From Amphiura filiformis (Eukaryota > Echinodermata > Ophiuroidea > Amphilepidida > Amphiuridae), in the NCBI RefSeq assembly GCF_039555335.1, contig NC_092640.1, positions 43,063,099 to 43,127,098 of the forward strand: DNA of 64,000 nucleotides, in the 5' to 3' direction. Positions 12,229 through 24,246 of the stretch are shown one piece after another. The first letter of the stretch is position 1. Each line of letters begins with the position of its first letter. Made by a program: the position numbers and the translations under genes. The notes beneath the pieces were generated by a model, which did no database searches, was not told the DNA's origin, and saw only the letters and a program-made list of their open reading frames with translations.

Positions 12229-15216
12229 ATGTTGACAGTTACAGATTTCATCATGATGTCATTTCGGATTTGGATGCCTGTGGTTCTTGTTTTCATAGTG
12301 GCCTCATCCCTTCATTCCATCTACCCAAAGGGTTTGCCGTGTAAGGTATACAACAGCACTGAGTTAGACTGTAGCAACAGGAAACTAACAAATATCCCAC
12401 CTCTAGAAGATCGCAATATTGAGAGAATAGACTTAAGTTACAATCAATTTATACTGTCAATGAGGACAGCTTCATCCTTCTCACCTCACTTCAGAGGTTA
12501 GATTTGAGTCATAATCAACTTGAAAATGTCTATGGGAAGAATTTCATCCATCTCACTTTACTGCAGAGTTTAGATCTGAGTTACAACAATATATCCAATA
12601 TCAGCAACGATACAATTACTGGATTAAATAAACTGGAAACTCTAGATCTAAGCAATCAAAACCATCTTATATTGCATGGAAGTCCATTTCACTCAACTGC
12701 ATCATTGAAGACGTTATATATAACTCACAATGGTTTAGTCAGTCTACCATCATCAGCATTCATTGGATTACATGAACTGCAAGTACTTCGCCTATATACT
12801 AACTCAATAAGGTCTTTGCCTAGTTCTATTTTTGATGGTTTGACTAATCTAACTCACTTGGATCTACACATCAATGCCCTATCAAATTTACCAGAGACAT
12901 TATTTGCAGATCTCGTTAGTCTGGAATATGTAGATCTATCCAGTAATAACATATCAAGTTTACCAGATACATTGTTTATTAATCTTACTCATCTAAACTA
13001 TTTAAATTTGTATAATAACAGTTTCACCTCTACTCCATGTAAAGCAATAGAAGGTCTCCAAATGATATCAGAACTATTGCTTCATTACAATTGCTTTGAC
13101 TATATAACTTGTTCTATTCAGAATGTGACTAGTCTCAAATGGTATAGTGCATCGTATGATGTACAAAGTCTAGTTCATTATACTGAATATTGGAATGAAA
13201 CCAAATGGTCAGAACTAATCACAAAGTTACCAGCTTCACTGTCAACGCTGAATCTAGCTGTACATGATGATTCTAAGTTTCAAACAGTGAGGGCAGAGTC
13301 ATTGAAATCATCTATATTATCATTGACAATTATGAGTGTTCCTTCGGTTCCTCATCATCAAACGATAATCGAAGATGATGCATTTATTATGTTTCCATAC
13401 CTACAACATTTGAAGATAGCAGCACTATTGAATCCTTTTCCTATTATGCTACCAGAATATGCTTTTCGGGGCTTATCACACCTAAAATCATTGGAGTAAC
13501 GGTCTCACTGAATTTCCTTACAAAGCTCTGGTATTGCTCGCAGACTTCCTAGAACACTTGGATTTGAGCAATAATAACATACTGAACATTCGCTCTGATA
13601 GGCACTCTACTGGTTTCAGTTTGAAATCATTGCATATCTCAGGTAACCCTATTTATAATATAGACCTTGGATTATTTGAAAACCTGACTCATGTGAATTT
13701 GAATGATAGAATATCAGTCGGCTTAGGTTCGATTTGGTTCATCATTACTACCACTATTGTGCCCCTCAGATCCATCAGTATTTCAGCAGCTAAAACAATC
13801 ACTGAAATAAATACAGAGGGTATTCCATTGTGTAGTTCATTTCCTGCACTTGAGAACATTTCCTTCAGTAAACTTAGATTCAATGTTGTTAAATCATTTG
13901 TATGGGGTAACTGCTCACATCTCAAGTCACTTATTTTATCTGACTTGGAAGGAAAAATATTTGATTTTGGGGTAGCAAATGTTGACTTTCCTCAACTAGA
14001 AAAGCTAACATTAACAGACTGCATGTTGTCATCAATTGACCAATTTCTTCTAAAGAGTCATAGTCTGCAACATTTAAATATGAGTAATAATAATATTGGA
14101 GATATAAACGGAAATGACTTTTCTTCACTGGTGAAGCTCAAATACATGGATCTCAGTCATAATGAACTAGAAAGCTTGCCAGAGAATCAGTTTCATCGCA
14201 TGATTAACATCATCTATCTTAATTTGGCTGGAAACAAACTTGCCAATTTGAATTCTTTGAAAGGGATCGATGGTCTACAAACACTCATTGTATCTGACAA
14301 TGTAATAACTATGCTACCTGCCTTTCTGATGAAAAACCCATACCACTTGAAGCATGTTGAATTTGCAGGCATCCCATTTGCTTGTACTTGTGATATAATA
14401 CCGCTGCAACATTGGATACTGACAGATACAAAAACATACATAGATCCACAGCTTCCATACCAGTGTAAGTCTCCTGCAATCAGAAAGAATCTTGGTATTA
14501 CCGAATTTACTTTAGACTGTCGTCTGCATCTGGAATTCTACATTATCCCAAGTGTGTCAGGTTTAATTGTTATTGGTGTAATAATATGTGTAGCTTATAA
14601 ATATCGATGGCGCATACATTACAAATGCTGGACTTTGTGTTGTCAGAGAAGATATCAGCGATATATAGATAATGATGATGATGCTGATATCAATAGTGAT
14701 GATGAGGAGGATGTTGATGCCCCATATGAAGCACCAATCATGCGACGTCGATATCATGCTTATGTTGCCTACCACAAAGATAATGAAGCATGGATAAATG
14801 ATCAACTCATTGCAAACATTGAAGATGGACCAGAACGGTTCCGGCTTTGTCTTAAAGAAAGAGGTGACATTCCAGCAGGGCATTATATTCTCAATGCCAT
14901 ATGTCATGGCATTCAGCAAAGTCGCAAAACTATCGCAGTTTTATCAGAGAATTTCATGGATGACGGATGGTGTCATTATCAATTACACTTTGCAAAAATG
15001 CGAATGGTGATAGACAAAGCTGATGTACTCATTCTTGTACAAATTGGAGAAATTCCTGATTGCAAAAAGACATTGTTGCTGCGTCAGTTATTATGTTACA
15101 AGGAAGTGCTGAAGTGGCCTGAAGATCTGGTTGGACAAGAGTTGTTCTGGAATCAGTTGAAGATGAAACTGCGTAAACCTGTACGAGTCGATCATAGATT
15201 TGACGAGGATCGATAA
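12229..15216 (+). pseudogene. Toll-like receptor, intronless, interrupted by two frame breaks
   Basis: A single-exon Toll-like receptor of roughly 990 residues. Order: signal/hydrophobic segment (IWMPVVLVFIVASSL), LRR N-terminal cap (LPCKVYNSTELDC), about twenty leucine-rich repeats (e.g. LQSLDLSYNNISNI, LEYVDLSSNNISSLP), one C-terminal cap with FACTCDIIPLQHW and a final cysteine near 14520, a membrane helix (14540-14600), an acidic juxtamembrane stretch, and a cytoplasmic TIR domain from 14752. TIR boxes are YHAYVAYHKDN, LCLKERGDIPAG and ELFWNQL. Such receptors sense microbial ligands and signal through MyD88-type adaptors. The frame breaks twice. Near 12455 a 1-nt loss hides NEDSFILLTSLQRLDLSHN. 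Near 13496 LRR spacing suggests about 8 nt are missing between LKSLE and NGLTEFPYKAL. ATG 12229 or 12253 could be the start. Everything else is intact, so the damage is young or an assembly error. Confidence 0.9.
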
Positions 15217-15574
15217 GGCAAAAAAATAAGTCTCGTATCTGGTGTCACGGGAGATCGTAAATGCAATGCCGTGTGCATTTTTCGTGTAATCGTTCAGGAA
15301 TTCTATAGACACGGTGACACTCTGCTTATTTTATTGTCCCCTCAACAATGTAGGATTTTTATTCTGTTTGGTCGTTACTAACAATAGGGTAGTTCAGTAT
15401 TATTGATTAGGAGCGAATAGAAATGTCAACTCTATTTTGTATATTGTTATACAGCGGCGTGCATATTAGATACGCGTGTATTAATTGATTTAGTTTCCCT
15501 AAACCATGTAAACTGTACAATATAATTATTTACCAGGCGTTGTCGCTGTGTATCATGCAACATTATGTCATACT
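15217..15574. other. 3' flank of the TLR, nothing recognised
   Basis: This AT-rich sequence follows the TLR stop. It probably holds the 3' untranslated region, but no canonical AATAAA is obvious. No repeat or coding signal was recognised. Confidence 0.4.
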
Positions 15575-15584
15575 TTAAAATATT

Positions 15585-16203
15585 AAGGATGTGGATGAGT
15601 GTATTATAATCTTTCAGTGTCTTACCTGAAGATCAAGGATGTGAATGAGAGTATTATATTCTCTTAGTGTGGTAGCTGGAGATCAAGAATGTGATCGAGG
15701 GAATTATATAATCTTTTAGTGTAGAAGTTGGGGATTAAGGGGGTACTACACCCCTGTGGTAAATTTGTGACTATTTTTGCATTTTCTCCAAAAATAATAA
15801 CGCACTGGTAACAAAAGTTATGTATATTATTGGGGCAAGGAATCCAATTACTACACTGAAATTTCAGTGATACAAGACAAGCGGTTCAGTATATATGATA
15901 GGAAACGAGGTACATCCTAGCGGTACCTTATTTCTTATCATAAATAACAAACCGCTTGTCTTGGGTCACTGAAATTCCAGTGTAGTAATTGGATTCCTAC
16001 TAATAATATACATAACTTTATTACCACTGTTTATTAGTTTTTGAGAAAATGCAAAAAATAGACACAAAACTTATTGAAAGTGTAGTACCCCTATAAGATA
16101 ATGAATGAAGGTATCATAATATCATAATATCTTAGTGTATTAGCTAAAGCTCAGGGATGTAAATAAAGGTATTATAATATTTTAGTGTTTTAGCTGAAGA
16201 TCA
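15585..16203. repeat. Outlying island of the 50-bp satellite
   Basis: About five diverged units of the main array reappear here in the same orientation. Examples are gaagatcaaggatgtgaatg near 15632, tctcttagtgtggtagctgg near 15660, and aaaggtattataatatttta near 16165. A TTAA-flanked MITE (15735-16096) splits one unit. The island lies 6.4 kb from the end of the array, on the far side of the TLR. Confidence 0.85.
15735..16096. mobile_element. TTAA-flanked foldback MITE, copy 2, inside a satellite unit
   Basis: Same family as 11149-11508: ttaagggggtactacacccc at the left, an inverted end tagtacccctataa at the right, and an interior with caagacaagcggt and its inversion aaccgcttgtctt. The left flank (gaagttggggat) and right flank (aatgaatgaaggtat) are the two halves of one 50-bp satellite unit, so the insertion came after the satellite unit existed. 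Confidence 0.7.
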
Positions 16204-17437
16204 ACAAATATTAATTTTCCTGGTACAGATCCCTGGGGCATTCCCCAGTCAAGAGTAACCGGATCTGATGCTACATCCCCAGTGATGACAGATGAATGAT
16301 GATTTCCTGTTATGGAGAACCACTGCAATGCTGATCCACAAATGCCATAACGCTCTTTCAGCCGCCTCAGCAAGATGGAGTAGTAAATAAATAGGTGTAA
16401 AGTACAATAATCGCTTCTTAGTGTTCATCTACCGCCTGAAACAGATCATTATATTGACACGTACAAATGCTATTTCTGTGCTCTGGAAGTTCCGATAAGC
16501 AGACTGGTTCTTTGAGTACAGGGAGTTGTAATTTAGGTAAGTAGTGGATGGCAACGCTTTCAATTACTTTTCCTAGAAACGATAGGTTGGAGAAAGGGCG
16601 GAAGTTTTTAAGTTCCTCTGTATCCAGGCTAGCTTTCTTAAAGCCATATTACAACATTTTCAAACAAAATAGATTAGCATTTCTTTGCCATAAAATGTTA
16701 GCTTTTATTGTTTAAAAGCTAACACTTATTACTGTTAGTTATATCCCCTTTTATTTTTGAGCCGAACAACTACGGCAAAGCAAAGAAAATTGGTATTTAT
16801 TACCAGCGCACATGTCGCCAATACGTACCACTCCTTCGGTCATGTTATAGTACGACCTTTTGTTGTGTATATCACCGTCCCGCATGCCGTGTACGTACTG
16901 TGCGTTATGAACAGAACATCGTGTATGCGTTCGACTAATAATTCCATCGTAATAATAAAGCGCTTTATTCAAAATCTCGGATTTTGACAAAACTGCAGCA
17001 CCTAGAGTCTTGATTTTTGCAGGCTATATTGGTTTAATAAAGTACAATTTAATCGTGTAAAAAATGAATTAAAAAAATTCAGTGAGGGCGTCCTCCTCAG
17101 CAAATGTTATAATATGGCTTTAAGTAATGAACAAACAAGTACCTGCTTCAAGGAATCAGGGAACACGCCGGATTGGAGGGACGCGTTCACAATTGAGGTG
17201 ATTGATGGAATCAGATCTTCAAGACACTGTTTAGTTAGTGTGAAGCAGGTAGGCCTAGGTAGAGGGTCCAACTGACAAGTCTTTATAGCTGAGCGTTTGA
17301 TAAACTTTTCGACATCTTCGGATCTTGCACTCGCCTGATAGATCAGACTTTGTGGTGGCATCCAAAGCAAGGCGAATATTGCGAATTTTCTCGTCGAAAA
17401 ACTGACTAAAGCGATAAGTCCCTTTTTTTAAACGCAA
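16204..17437 (-). mobile_element. LINE fragment: linker and N-terminal reverse transcriptase
   Basis: Read right to left on the minus strand, this is a Jockey/CR1/L2-type ORF2. FSQFFDEKIRNIRLALD is the linker before the reverse transcriptase. ITSIVNASLQSGVFPDSLK and LLK precede the insertion, then KKASLDTEELKNFRPFSNLS and LGKVIESVAIHYLPKLQ follow, and finally ICGSALQWF with WGMPQGSVPG. The expected motif is WGVPQGSVLGP. The YADD active-site block is missing, the pieces lie in different frames, and a 486-bp TTAA element separates LLK from KKASLD. This is a dead fragment whose family matches the one at 24247-24752 only at the level of general clade. Confidence 0.8.
16638..17123. mobile_element. 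TTAA-flanked MITE inserted in a LINE
   Basis: TTAA stands at both ends. The terminal inverted repeats are agccatattacaacattt on the left and aaatgttataatatggct on the right, an 18-bp match with one mismatch. Removing the element plus one TTAA rejoins the LINE reading frame at LLK-KKASLD, which confirms the insertion. The open frames inside (16751-16990, both strands) match nothing I know and are not called. A piggyBac-type source is inferred from the TTAA target. Confidence 0.8.
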
Positions 17438-19280
17438 TTAAACATACCGATATGTATTTTGACACCATCAAACGGCGCCAGCGCTACGTGCACAGTGTAC
17501 CACCAATTCATACACTACAATAACGGCTATTTCATCTTTTTCATGTCGAGTTGGTTTTTTTCGACCCCGTTTTTTAGCCATCTTCATTTTGGTGCCCCAA
17601 ATGTCGCGCCCCGGGAAGAACCGCCCCGGGAAATATGCCAAATAATACCACACACATCATGCACATAGAATGACCGGGGATATTAATCGACCAGTACATT
17701 CAAAAATAGCATGTATGAAAGAACCACCCAATTCCTTGATTTGAGTCTTGTAACACATTGATTGAAATCCAGTATGTATAAAGGTCCATTTGTAACACAT
17801 TCATTGCTGAAGAGTGACTTTTGAAAAAAAAAATGGCTTTAATAAAGGAACGTGCGTGGTTTATATTCCATGGCAGAACACTTATCAACATTATACATAC
17901 CTGTGTGCATTATTTTGTATTATCTTACTAGTGGTAATCTCATTCCAACGTTGTTGTCTTTGCATATGATTCAAAAAACCACCCAAGTCCAAAATTTAAA
18001 ATGAACCCTACAAAGTCCCTGAAATGCTAATCGTCATACTTTATACAGTTTAATCTACTCATTAGCACGTAAAACTGACCATATTGACCAGGTAAATCTA
18101 ACTTAAAGGAATTAAAATGATACACAGGTTTTTCTCTCAAAATCACTTCCCATGGACTTGCATGGGTTTTGTATTCATGTATTCAATTGTAAGTTTCATA
18201 TTATTTAGTATCTGGATTTAGGTCAATTTTTTGAAAAAAATACGAATTCGATTTGTCGAATACTTTTTGAAATATGAAATAAAATGTAAATGTACAAAGT
18301 TGTATTTTTAACAAAAATACCAAAAAAAAAGCATCTTTGTGGCCCAAGATCTTACTGTTAAATTACTTGTATCCCGTTAACCTTGGTATCAAAAAATAGA
18401 AATATTAATTATCTTTTCAATGAGACCAATCGCGTCATGATCACGTTTTGATATAGAATGTTATGATCAAAGTATGTAAAGGTCGTGACCGATTTGGACG
18501 CCATCTTGGATTTGTAGGTGACTAAATGTGTAACAGTACACCAATTTGAGTTCCTGGAAGGTTTGGGGGGAAAATCCCCACTATCACTAAAAAAATTGTC
18601 ACCACCTAGCTGTGCATACAATGATGCATGAAAATTTATGAAAAATAATCCTGGCCAAAAAAAATCGACACGATGGCAAAATCGATTCCCCTCGACGTCA
18701 ACTTCCAATCCCCCTGAAAGTCAAATGGTGCGTCCCTTAATACTAAGTTGCGGTATTATCGTATAGTTTTATTTCTATATTATGCATATATGTATTGTGC
18801 CTGATACTTTATGTAAGAAATATGAACTCAACAACTGGCATTGACATTATACCTTTCATGGATGGGTACATATCTATACAAAATCAGGATAGCGCAAATT
18901 CTCGTAGTACTAAACACATATCCATGAACGGAAAGGGTCCGGGGGGTCTCCAAAAAAATTTGCCCGGGAATGTGCCAAACAGACTTTCGAACGCTGACTT
19001 TCTCTATATCTACTTTTTGCTGTTTTTGCAACTATACATATCCCTGTTGTAACCCATTGTTTTTACACAAAAAATACCATATATAGAACACCCAACTTTA
19101 CCTAATTGGGCGCTATTAAAACTCACCCATCAATAAACAAAAATCGCTGGAAAGGTACCCCCAAAACCGTAGCATGTGCACGTATACCTTTAGCCAAGGA
19201 GAACCCCCAGTGGCAAACTGTGCCCTAATAGACTGGTAAACTTACAAAACTTACAGAATTTGCCATACTCGTCGTCAATC
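17438..19280. other. Intergenic, no gene recognised
   Basis: This stretch is AT-rich with several short open frames on both strands, none of which resembles a protein family. A short GC-rich patch (cgccccgggaagaaccgcc) sits near 17607. The last few hundred bases should contain the promoter of P450 copy A, but no convincing TATA or initiator element was recognised. Confidence 0.4.
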
Positions 19281-22200
19281 ATGACTTTCATCGTTAACAT
19301 TGGTTTACAAACCTCCCTATTCTGTGTGGTTGCATTTTTGTTTTTATTATGGTGGGTACGTCGACCCACAAATCTACCACCAGGTCCATGGGGTTGGCCA
19401 CTTGTTGGATGCCTACCCAATCTTGCCATATCGATGTATCGTACTGGACTACCACCGGCTCAACTACTCAATCAACTGGCCAAAAAGTACGGATCGGTGT
19501 TCTGCATGAAGATTGGAGGGAAGTTGGTAATTGTCTTAAACAACTTCAAATTTGTGAAAGAAGGTTTGAATAATCCAGATATTAGCGATAGACCAAGAAT
19601 TCAACGTGATTTTAAACAAGATAGTGGAGGTAAGTAAACTTTGAAGTCGAAATATTAGTTTGATCAAAATTTGATTTCTGTTCACAACACATAAAGTTGC
19701 TCACCTGAAATTTTTGGTTGGATTGTTAAGACTACAGCCTTCTGCAGCAGAATGACCCAGTTCATTGATCGATTTGACATTGACTTGATACGTTTTAAGG
19801 TATCGGAGTTGCCTTTGACTTTGGGGATAACAACTTATCCTTTGCTACTGTCCTTTAATAGCGGTTTGAAAGTGTCCTTAGGATTGTTGGGCCTGTCAAA
19901 TGCCCACTTGGGGGTACCCACACTTAGTGAGGGCTTTAGTGATGTGCGACTTCTCTTCGTCACAACCTCCCGGTTTGGTAATAACCGACTCTGCACGATG
20001 AAAAGCGTATGTATCATTCCCAGTTTGTGTTTGTTATTTCCTGAACCTAGAAATGGTTTTTCCTGTGACGTTTTGTTGTTGCTTGTAATCGCATGGGGTT
20101 CTAGAAGAATTCAGCTTGGTTGCCAAAATTGCAAGTTGGGCAACTCTGGTAATTTGCATAAATCCAAAATGGCCGCCGGACGTCCTCCTGAAAATTGAAC
20201 TTTTGAACCACTTGCCCTAGAACAATGTATATACCACTTTTAAGGGTTTTTCGGTGTATAGAATCCATTTCTGATGTTATCTTCTAAACTCAAGGTCAGG
20301 TTTAAGGTGCTGAAGGTCAAGTATCAAAGATCGCCGCCGGACGCCATCTTGAACAATGAACTTTTGCACCACTCGCGCTAGAATAATGTATAATATCACT
20401 TTAACTTAAGTGGTTTGGGGGTTTCTGATGTTGTTTTTCAATTCACGGTCAAGGTCAGATGCAATACGTTCAAGTATCCTAGAGAACGCCATCTTGAAAG
20501 TTGAAATTGAACCACTTCCCATAGAATGATGTATTATTAAATATCACTTTTAAGGGATTTTGGGGTGTCACGTCTACGATCCACTTCTGAAGTCTGCAAA
20601 AGAGAAGCAACTCCGGAAACCACTCAAACTTGTTTCCCGGGAAAGTGGATCAGATGACCAAATCAGTCATCACCTGATAAAGTCCTCCGATGAGTATGAC
20701 GAAATATTGTAGTGAGTACCAAATATTCACTTGGTTTTGTCAAACTAAATTCCAAAATGACGATATTGTGGACAATATGTGGCAGTAACTCGGATCTGAT
20801 TGCGATGCGTCCATACAGGGTCATTTAACTCTCTTCACGCGGGTGTCGACTGCAGACGACAAGTTTCAAAAAAAATTTAAAATTAAAAAATTCAGAAATG
20901 TAAATTTTAATGACCATATTTGGAATCAGCATGAAAAATGCATTAAAATGAGTACAAACATGCCTAGTATTGATCCAGTAGTTCTTAAGATAGCTCTTGA
21001 TATTTTGAGAAAATATTTCAAAACTTTAACTTTTTCCATTGAAGCGCATGGCTAGCACGCAGAGCATTAAGATGGTACTAAGGAAGTCATTGCCTTTGAC
21101 AAGATGTCTCTGCAAAGGATCATGAGAGAATGAGGCGGGCTGGTGAAGTTATCATGGATTATGAGCTCTCCATAAGAAGTCCCCTGCCCAACCGAGATGC
21201 ATTAAGCGGATGCTGGTGTTGCGAACATGTTGTGTACCTTCAATCCAGGAGAGAATGCGACAATGGAGACGCAGGACGATTGTATGTTTGGTCACGATGA
21301 GGCGAACGTCACCATGATCTCCTATGTCCTTGAGGTTGCCAGCTGTGACCAGAGAGTGACCCGTGTGCTTAGTGACGGCATGGACGTGTTTGTTCTACTG
21401 GTTTCTTGGGTGTACGGTGCAGACGGAGGGATGGGAAGGGACTACTGGATATCAATGCCAAGTGCGCTGACCTTGGGCCTAAATTTCTGCAGCTGCTTGG
21501 AATGCACGCCCTCACCGGGTGCGAAACAACATCATAGCCGCATGGCAAAGGCAACTTGAAGATCAGTATACTAAACATTCAAGGGGGACTTCCCCGGATT
21601 AGCTGATGTGTTGGGTGGGGTGGGTATCACACAGACAGCTCCGATGGTGATAGTCACTGAAACCTTCATTGCTCTGTATGGTCAGCCGCTGGGACATCAT
21701 TGGAGTCCACCCACTTCACATTCTTCAGTAGAAGAAAGTCATAGCACTGCCTCCAACGTCTGCCAACCTGCTGTAGCATGTGCTGCGGACACATCTGCAT
21801 GTCATGTTGTGGAAAGTAGCAGAAAAGCAAGCCCCACCCGATGAGTCAGCCGATATAACTTATTTTGGGTGAGAGTTCCAGGATAACAACGTAATTCTGT
21901 GTCAGTGTAGCGTATATAGGGCAAGAAGTGCAGCACCAAGACATATATTATATTTCGTGCACGTCATACTGTTGCTGCTATGCTGCAATCTATACACTAG
22001 GAGACGAGATGCTCAGGCTGGAGATGAGAAGGGTGTTGAGATCGAGGATGCTGAGGGAGAGGATTTTGAAGAGGGTGTGGGTCAGGAGTCAGACCTTGAC
22101 CTTGCAATCAGAAAATATCATCAGAAATGGATTCTACACTCTCCGTAAGTAAAGGTGGTATTACATTAATCTTAGGCTGTGGTTCAAAAGTTCAATTTTC

Positions 22201-23627
22201 AAAATGGCATCCGGTAGCCATCTTGGATACGTCATAATGACGTTATATCAACGTCCGAAAATTCAACGTTGAAAATAAAGTTGTCACAACACGAATACGA
22301 GTTCACATATTTATGTATTTACAACATAGATGACAACCTAAGTACAACTTACTTTTATACGACGTTTTCTCTTGTTTGTTTTTTCTTGATAGCCGTAGCC
22401 TTCTCGTCTGGTGGAAAAGTGGAAAGAACAAAGACGATTTACACTAACAACTTTACACAGTTTCGGAGTAGGCAAAAGAAGTTTTGAGGACAACATCTCG
22501 GAAGAAGTGGAATCTCTAGCGAAAGAAATTTGCAGTTTAAAAGCCAACTCGTTTGATCCCTGTCATTTCTTTAACAAAGCAACATCCAATGTGATTTGTG
22601 CGGTCGTTTTTGGCAAACGCTTTGACTATTCGGATCCTAGCTTCAAACGCCTGATGCACATACTTAATGAGAGCTTCACCCTCGATTCAATGATGATATT
22701 TTTTCCTGTTACCAAGTATCTACTTCCAACTAATTTCAAGAGACTGAAAAGAAATATATACGATATAAAGGAATTTGTACTTGATATTGTGAATGCGCAC
22801 AAGAAAGTACATGTCCAAAATGATCCGAATGACTTCATCGATGTGTATCTTGATGAGATCGAACAGAGTAGAAAATTGAATCACGATTCCGCTGTCAACG
22901 ATCAGAATCTTGCACCGACTTTAGGGAATCTGTTTGCAGCTGGTACAGAAACCACTTCTACCACCTTGTGCTGGGCGGTACTATATATGATGGCCTTTCC
23001 AGAGATTCAAGATCGCATTCATGAAGAGTTAGATTTGGTAGTGGGCAGAAATCGCCTACCAAGGCTGGCGGATAAAACGGAATTATCCTTTACTTGCGCA
23101 ACGCTTCTTGAAATTCAACGAATCGCGTCTACTGTCCCTCTTGGAGGTCCACGTTCATGCGCAGAAGAAACCACTCTAGGGTCATTTACCATTCCCGAAG
23201 GAAGCATAGTGATACCTAATCTATGGGCCATCCATCACGACCCGCATTTGTGGTTAAATCCGGATGAATTTAACCCAGAACGGTTTTTAGGTGAAGACGG
23301 AATGTTGAAAGAAAGAGAAGAGCTGATTCCATTTGCAGTAGGTAAATATATATTTCCATTGATCGCTTTTCGATGTTATAAATATTATTTTGTGTATCAC
23401 GACAAAAAATAATGATTTTGGTATTTTTTTTATATTATCACACAGGTCGGCGCACTTGTCTCGGTGAGCATCTGGCCAAGATGGAGCTTTACATCTTCTT
23501 CACGCACCTGCTCCATCAGTTCATATTCAAGAAACCGAATGACTCGCCACCTCTTTCCCTGGAAGCTGTCCATGGTTTCCTCCATTCTCCCAGACCATTC
23601 TTGGTGGAGTTTTTAACACGTGACTAA
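19281..23627 (+). CDS. Cytochrome P450, CYP2-like, copy A (three exons, one frameshift)
   Basis: ER-anchored haem monooxygenase; CYP2-type enzymes oxidise steroids, fatty acids and xenobiotics, and no substrate can be predicted here. Exon 1, 19281-19629: membrane anchor, then PPGPWGWPLVG. Exon 2, about 22399-23341: C-helix WKEQRR, I-helix AGTETTSTT, ExxR as EIQR, and NPERF. Exon 3, 23446-23627: haem loop completed by GRRTCLGE, giving FAVGRRTCLG with the cysteine ligand, then the stop. Splice phases agree (phase 1 at both introns). Total length near 485 residues is normal. The only defect seen is one extra base near 22410 compared with copy C, which puts the first codons of exon 2 out of frame with exon 1. 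It may be a recent pseudogene or a base error. Intron 1 is 2.8 kb and holds repeats and an element relic. Confidence 0.85.
20165..20590. repeat. Degenerate tandem repeat, about three units of ~150-170 bp
   Basis: The sequence in P450 intron 1 cycles through gccgccggacg, ttgaacttttg, accacttgccctagaa, atcactttaa and gaaggtcaagtatc two to three times. A fourth, weaker trace (gttcaattttcaaaatggc) lies near 22190, and an inverted relative (gcagccattttggatttatg) lies near 43865. It is non-coding. Confidence 0.6.
20600..22150 (+). mobile_element. Broken relic of a repetitive-element protein gene
   Basis: Broken open frames between about 21227 and 22148 resemble, from memory, a multi-copy invertebrate protein family that carries an HEEAD-type motif and ends in a cysteine-rich CXC-like region. 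Visible traces are GHDEANVTMISYVLEVA, VLSDGMDVFVLLV, FIALYGQPLG and CTSYCCC. It sits inside intron 1 of P450 copy A, in the same orientation. The copy is clearly dead. The kind of element it belonged to cannot be settled here. The assignment rests on recalled resemblance and needs a protein search. Confidence 0.5.
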
Positions 23628-24246
23628 TGTTATACCAAGTGCCCATATAAGGGAAAACGAAATATCGATGCAGTCATATAAACGAAATGAGGAGTTTTAG
23701 TTTATCTGCTTCAAACACATCAATGTTAGTAACCAAGACTTACAGAAGCACCTTTGTTTATAATGTTATTTCATGATAGCTTATGATCAATAAGTTCACA
23801 AACATACGTTACCTGCAAATGTTGGTTATACGCACCATTAACACCCCTCGTTAACACACATTATCACATACACCTTCGCCCTCTCCCCTACGCCCCATAC
23901 GCCCCGCTACACGCACATACCATCACAATTCGTTTACATAAGTTAAGACTGATGTTTACTAGTACTTGATCAGTCATAAATGAAGAACATTTCACGTTAT
24001 AATTTAAGCTCCATATCGTCTTACTAAATATTACATCGAGTTTTACGTCAATTTTTATTCTAGAGTGACTTCACTCTAACGCGGTCTGAAATTCAAATTG
24101 CCGAGCGTAATTATATCTTTCTTGTCTTGTCTGCTACTGCACAAAACGCCTGGTGTGGTGTGGCTATCAGCGTACAGATCATGCATCGGTTCGCTTGATA
24201 ACTTAAATTTTCTTCTCGATTTCAATTTCAATTTCCTTACCGCCGA
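23628..24246. other. 3' flank of P450 copy A, nothing recognised
   Basis: This is the likely 3' untranslated region followed by AT-rich intergenic sequence, with a C-rich run near 23870-23930. No repeat or gene was recognised. Confidence 0.4.

Noticed and set aside
13689-15312. Several minus-strand open frames across the TLR
   Set aside because: They are antisense shadows of leucine-rich repeat and TIR coding sequence.
16751-16990. Open frames on both strands inside the TTAA element
   Set aside because: They overlap each other antisense, are too short for a transposase and show no domain.
19752-20198. 148-codon plus-strand open frame in P450 intron 1
   Set aside because: It runs into a degenerate tandem repeat and shows no family features.
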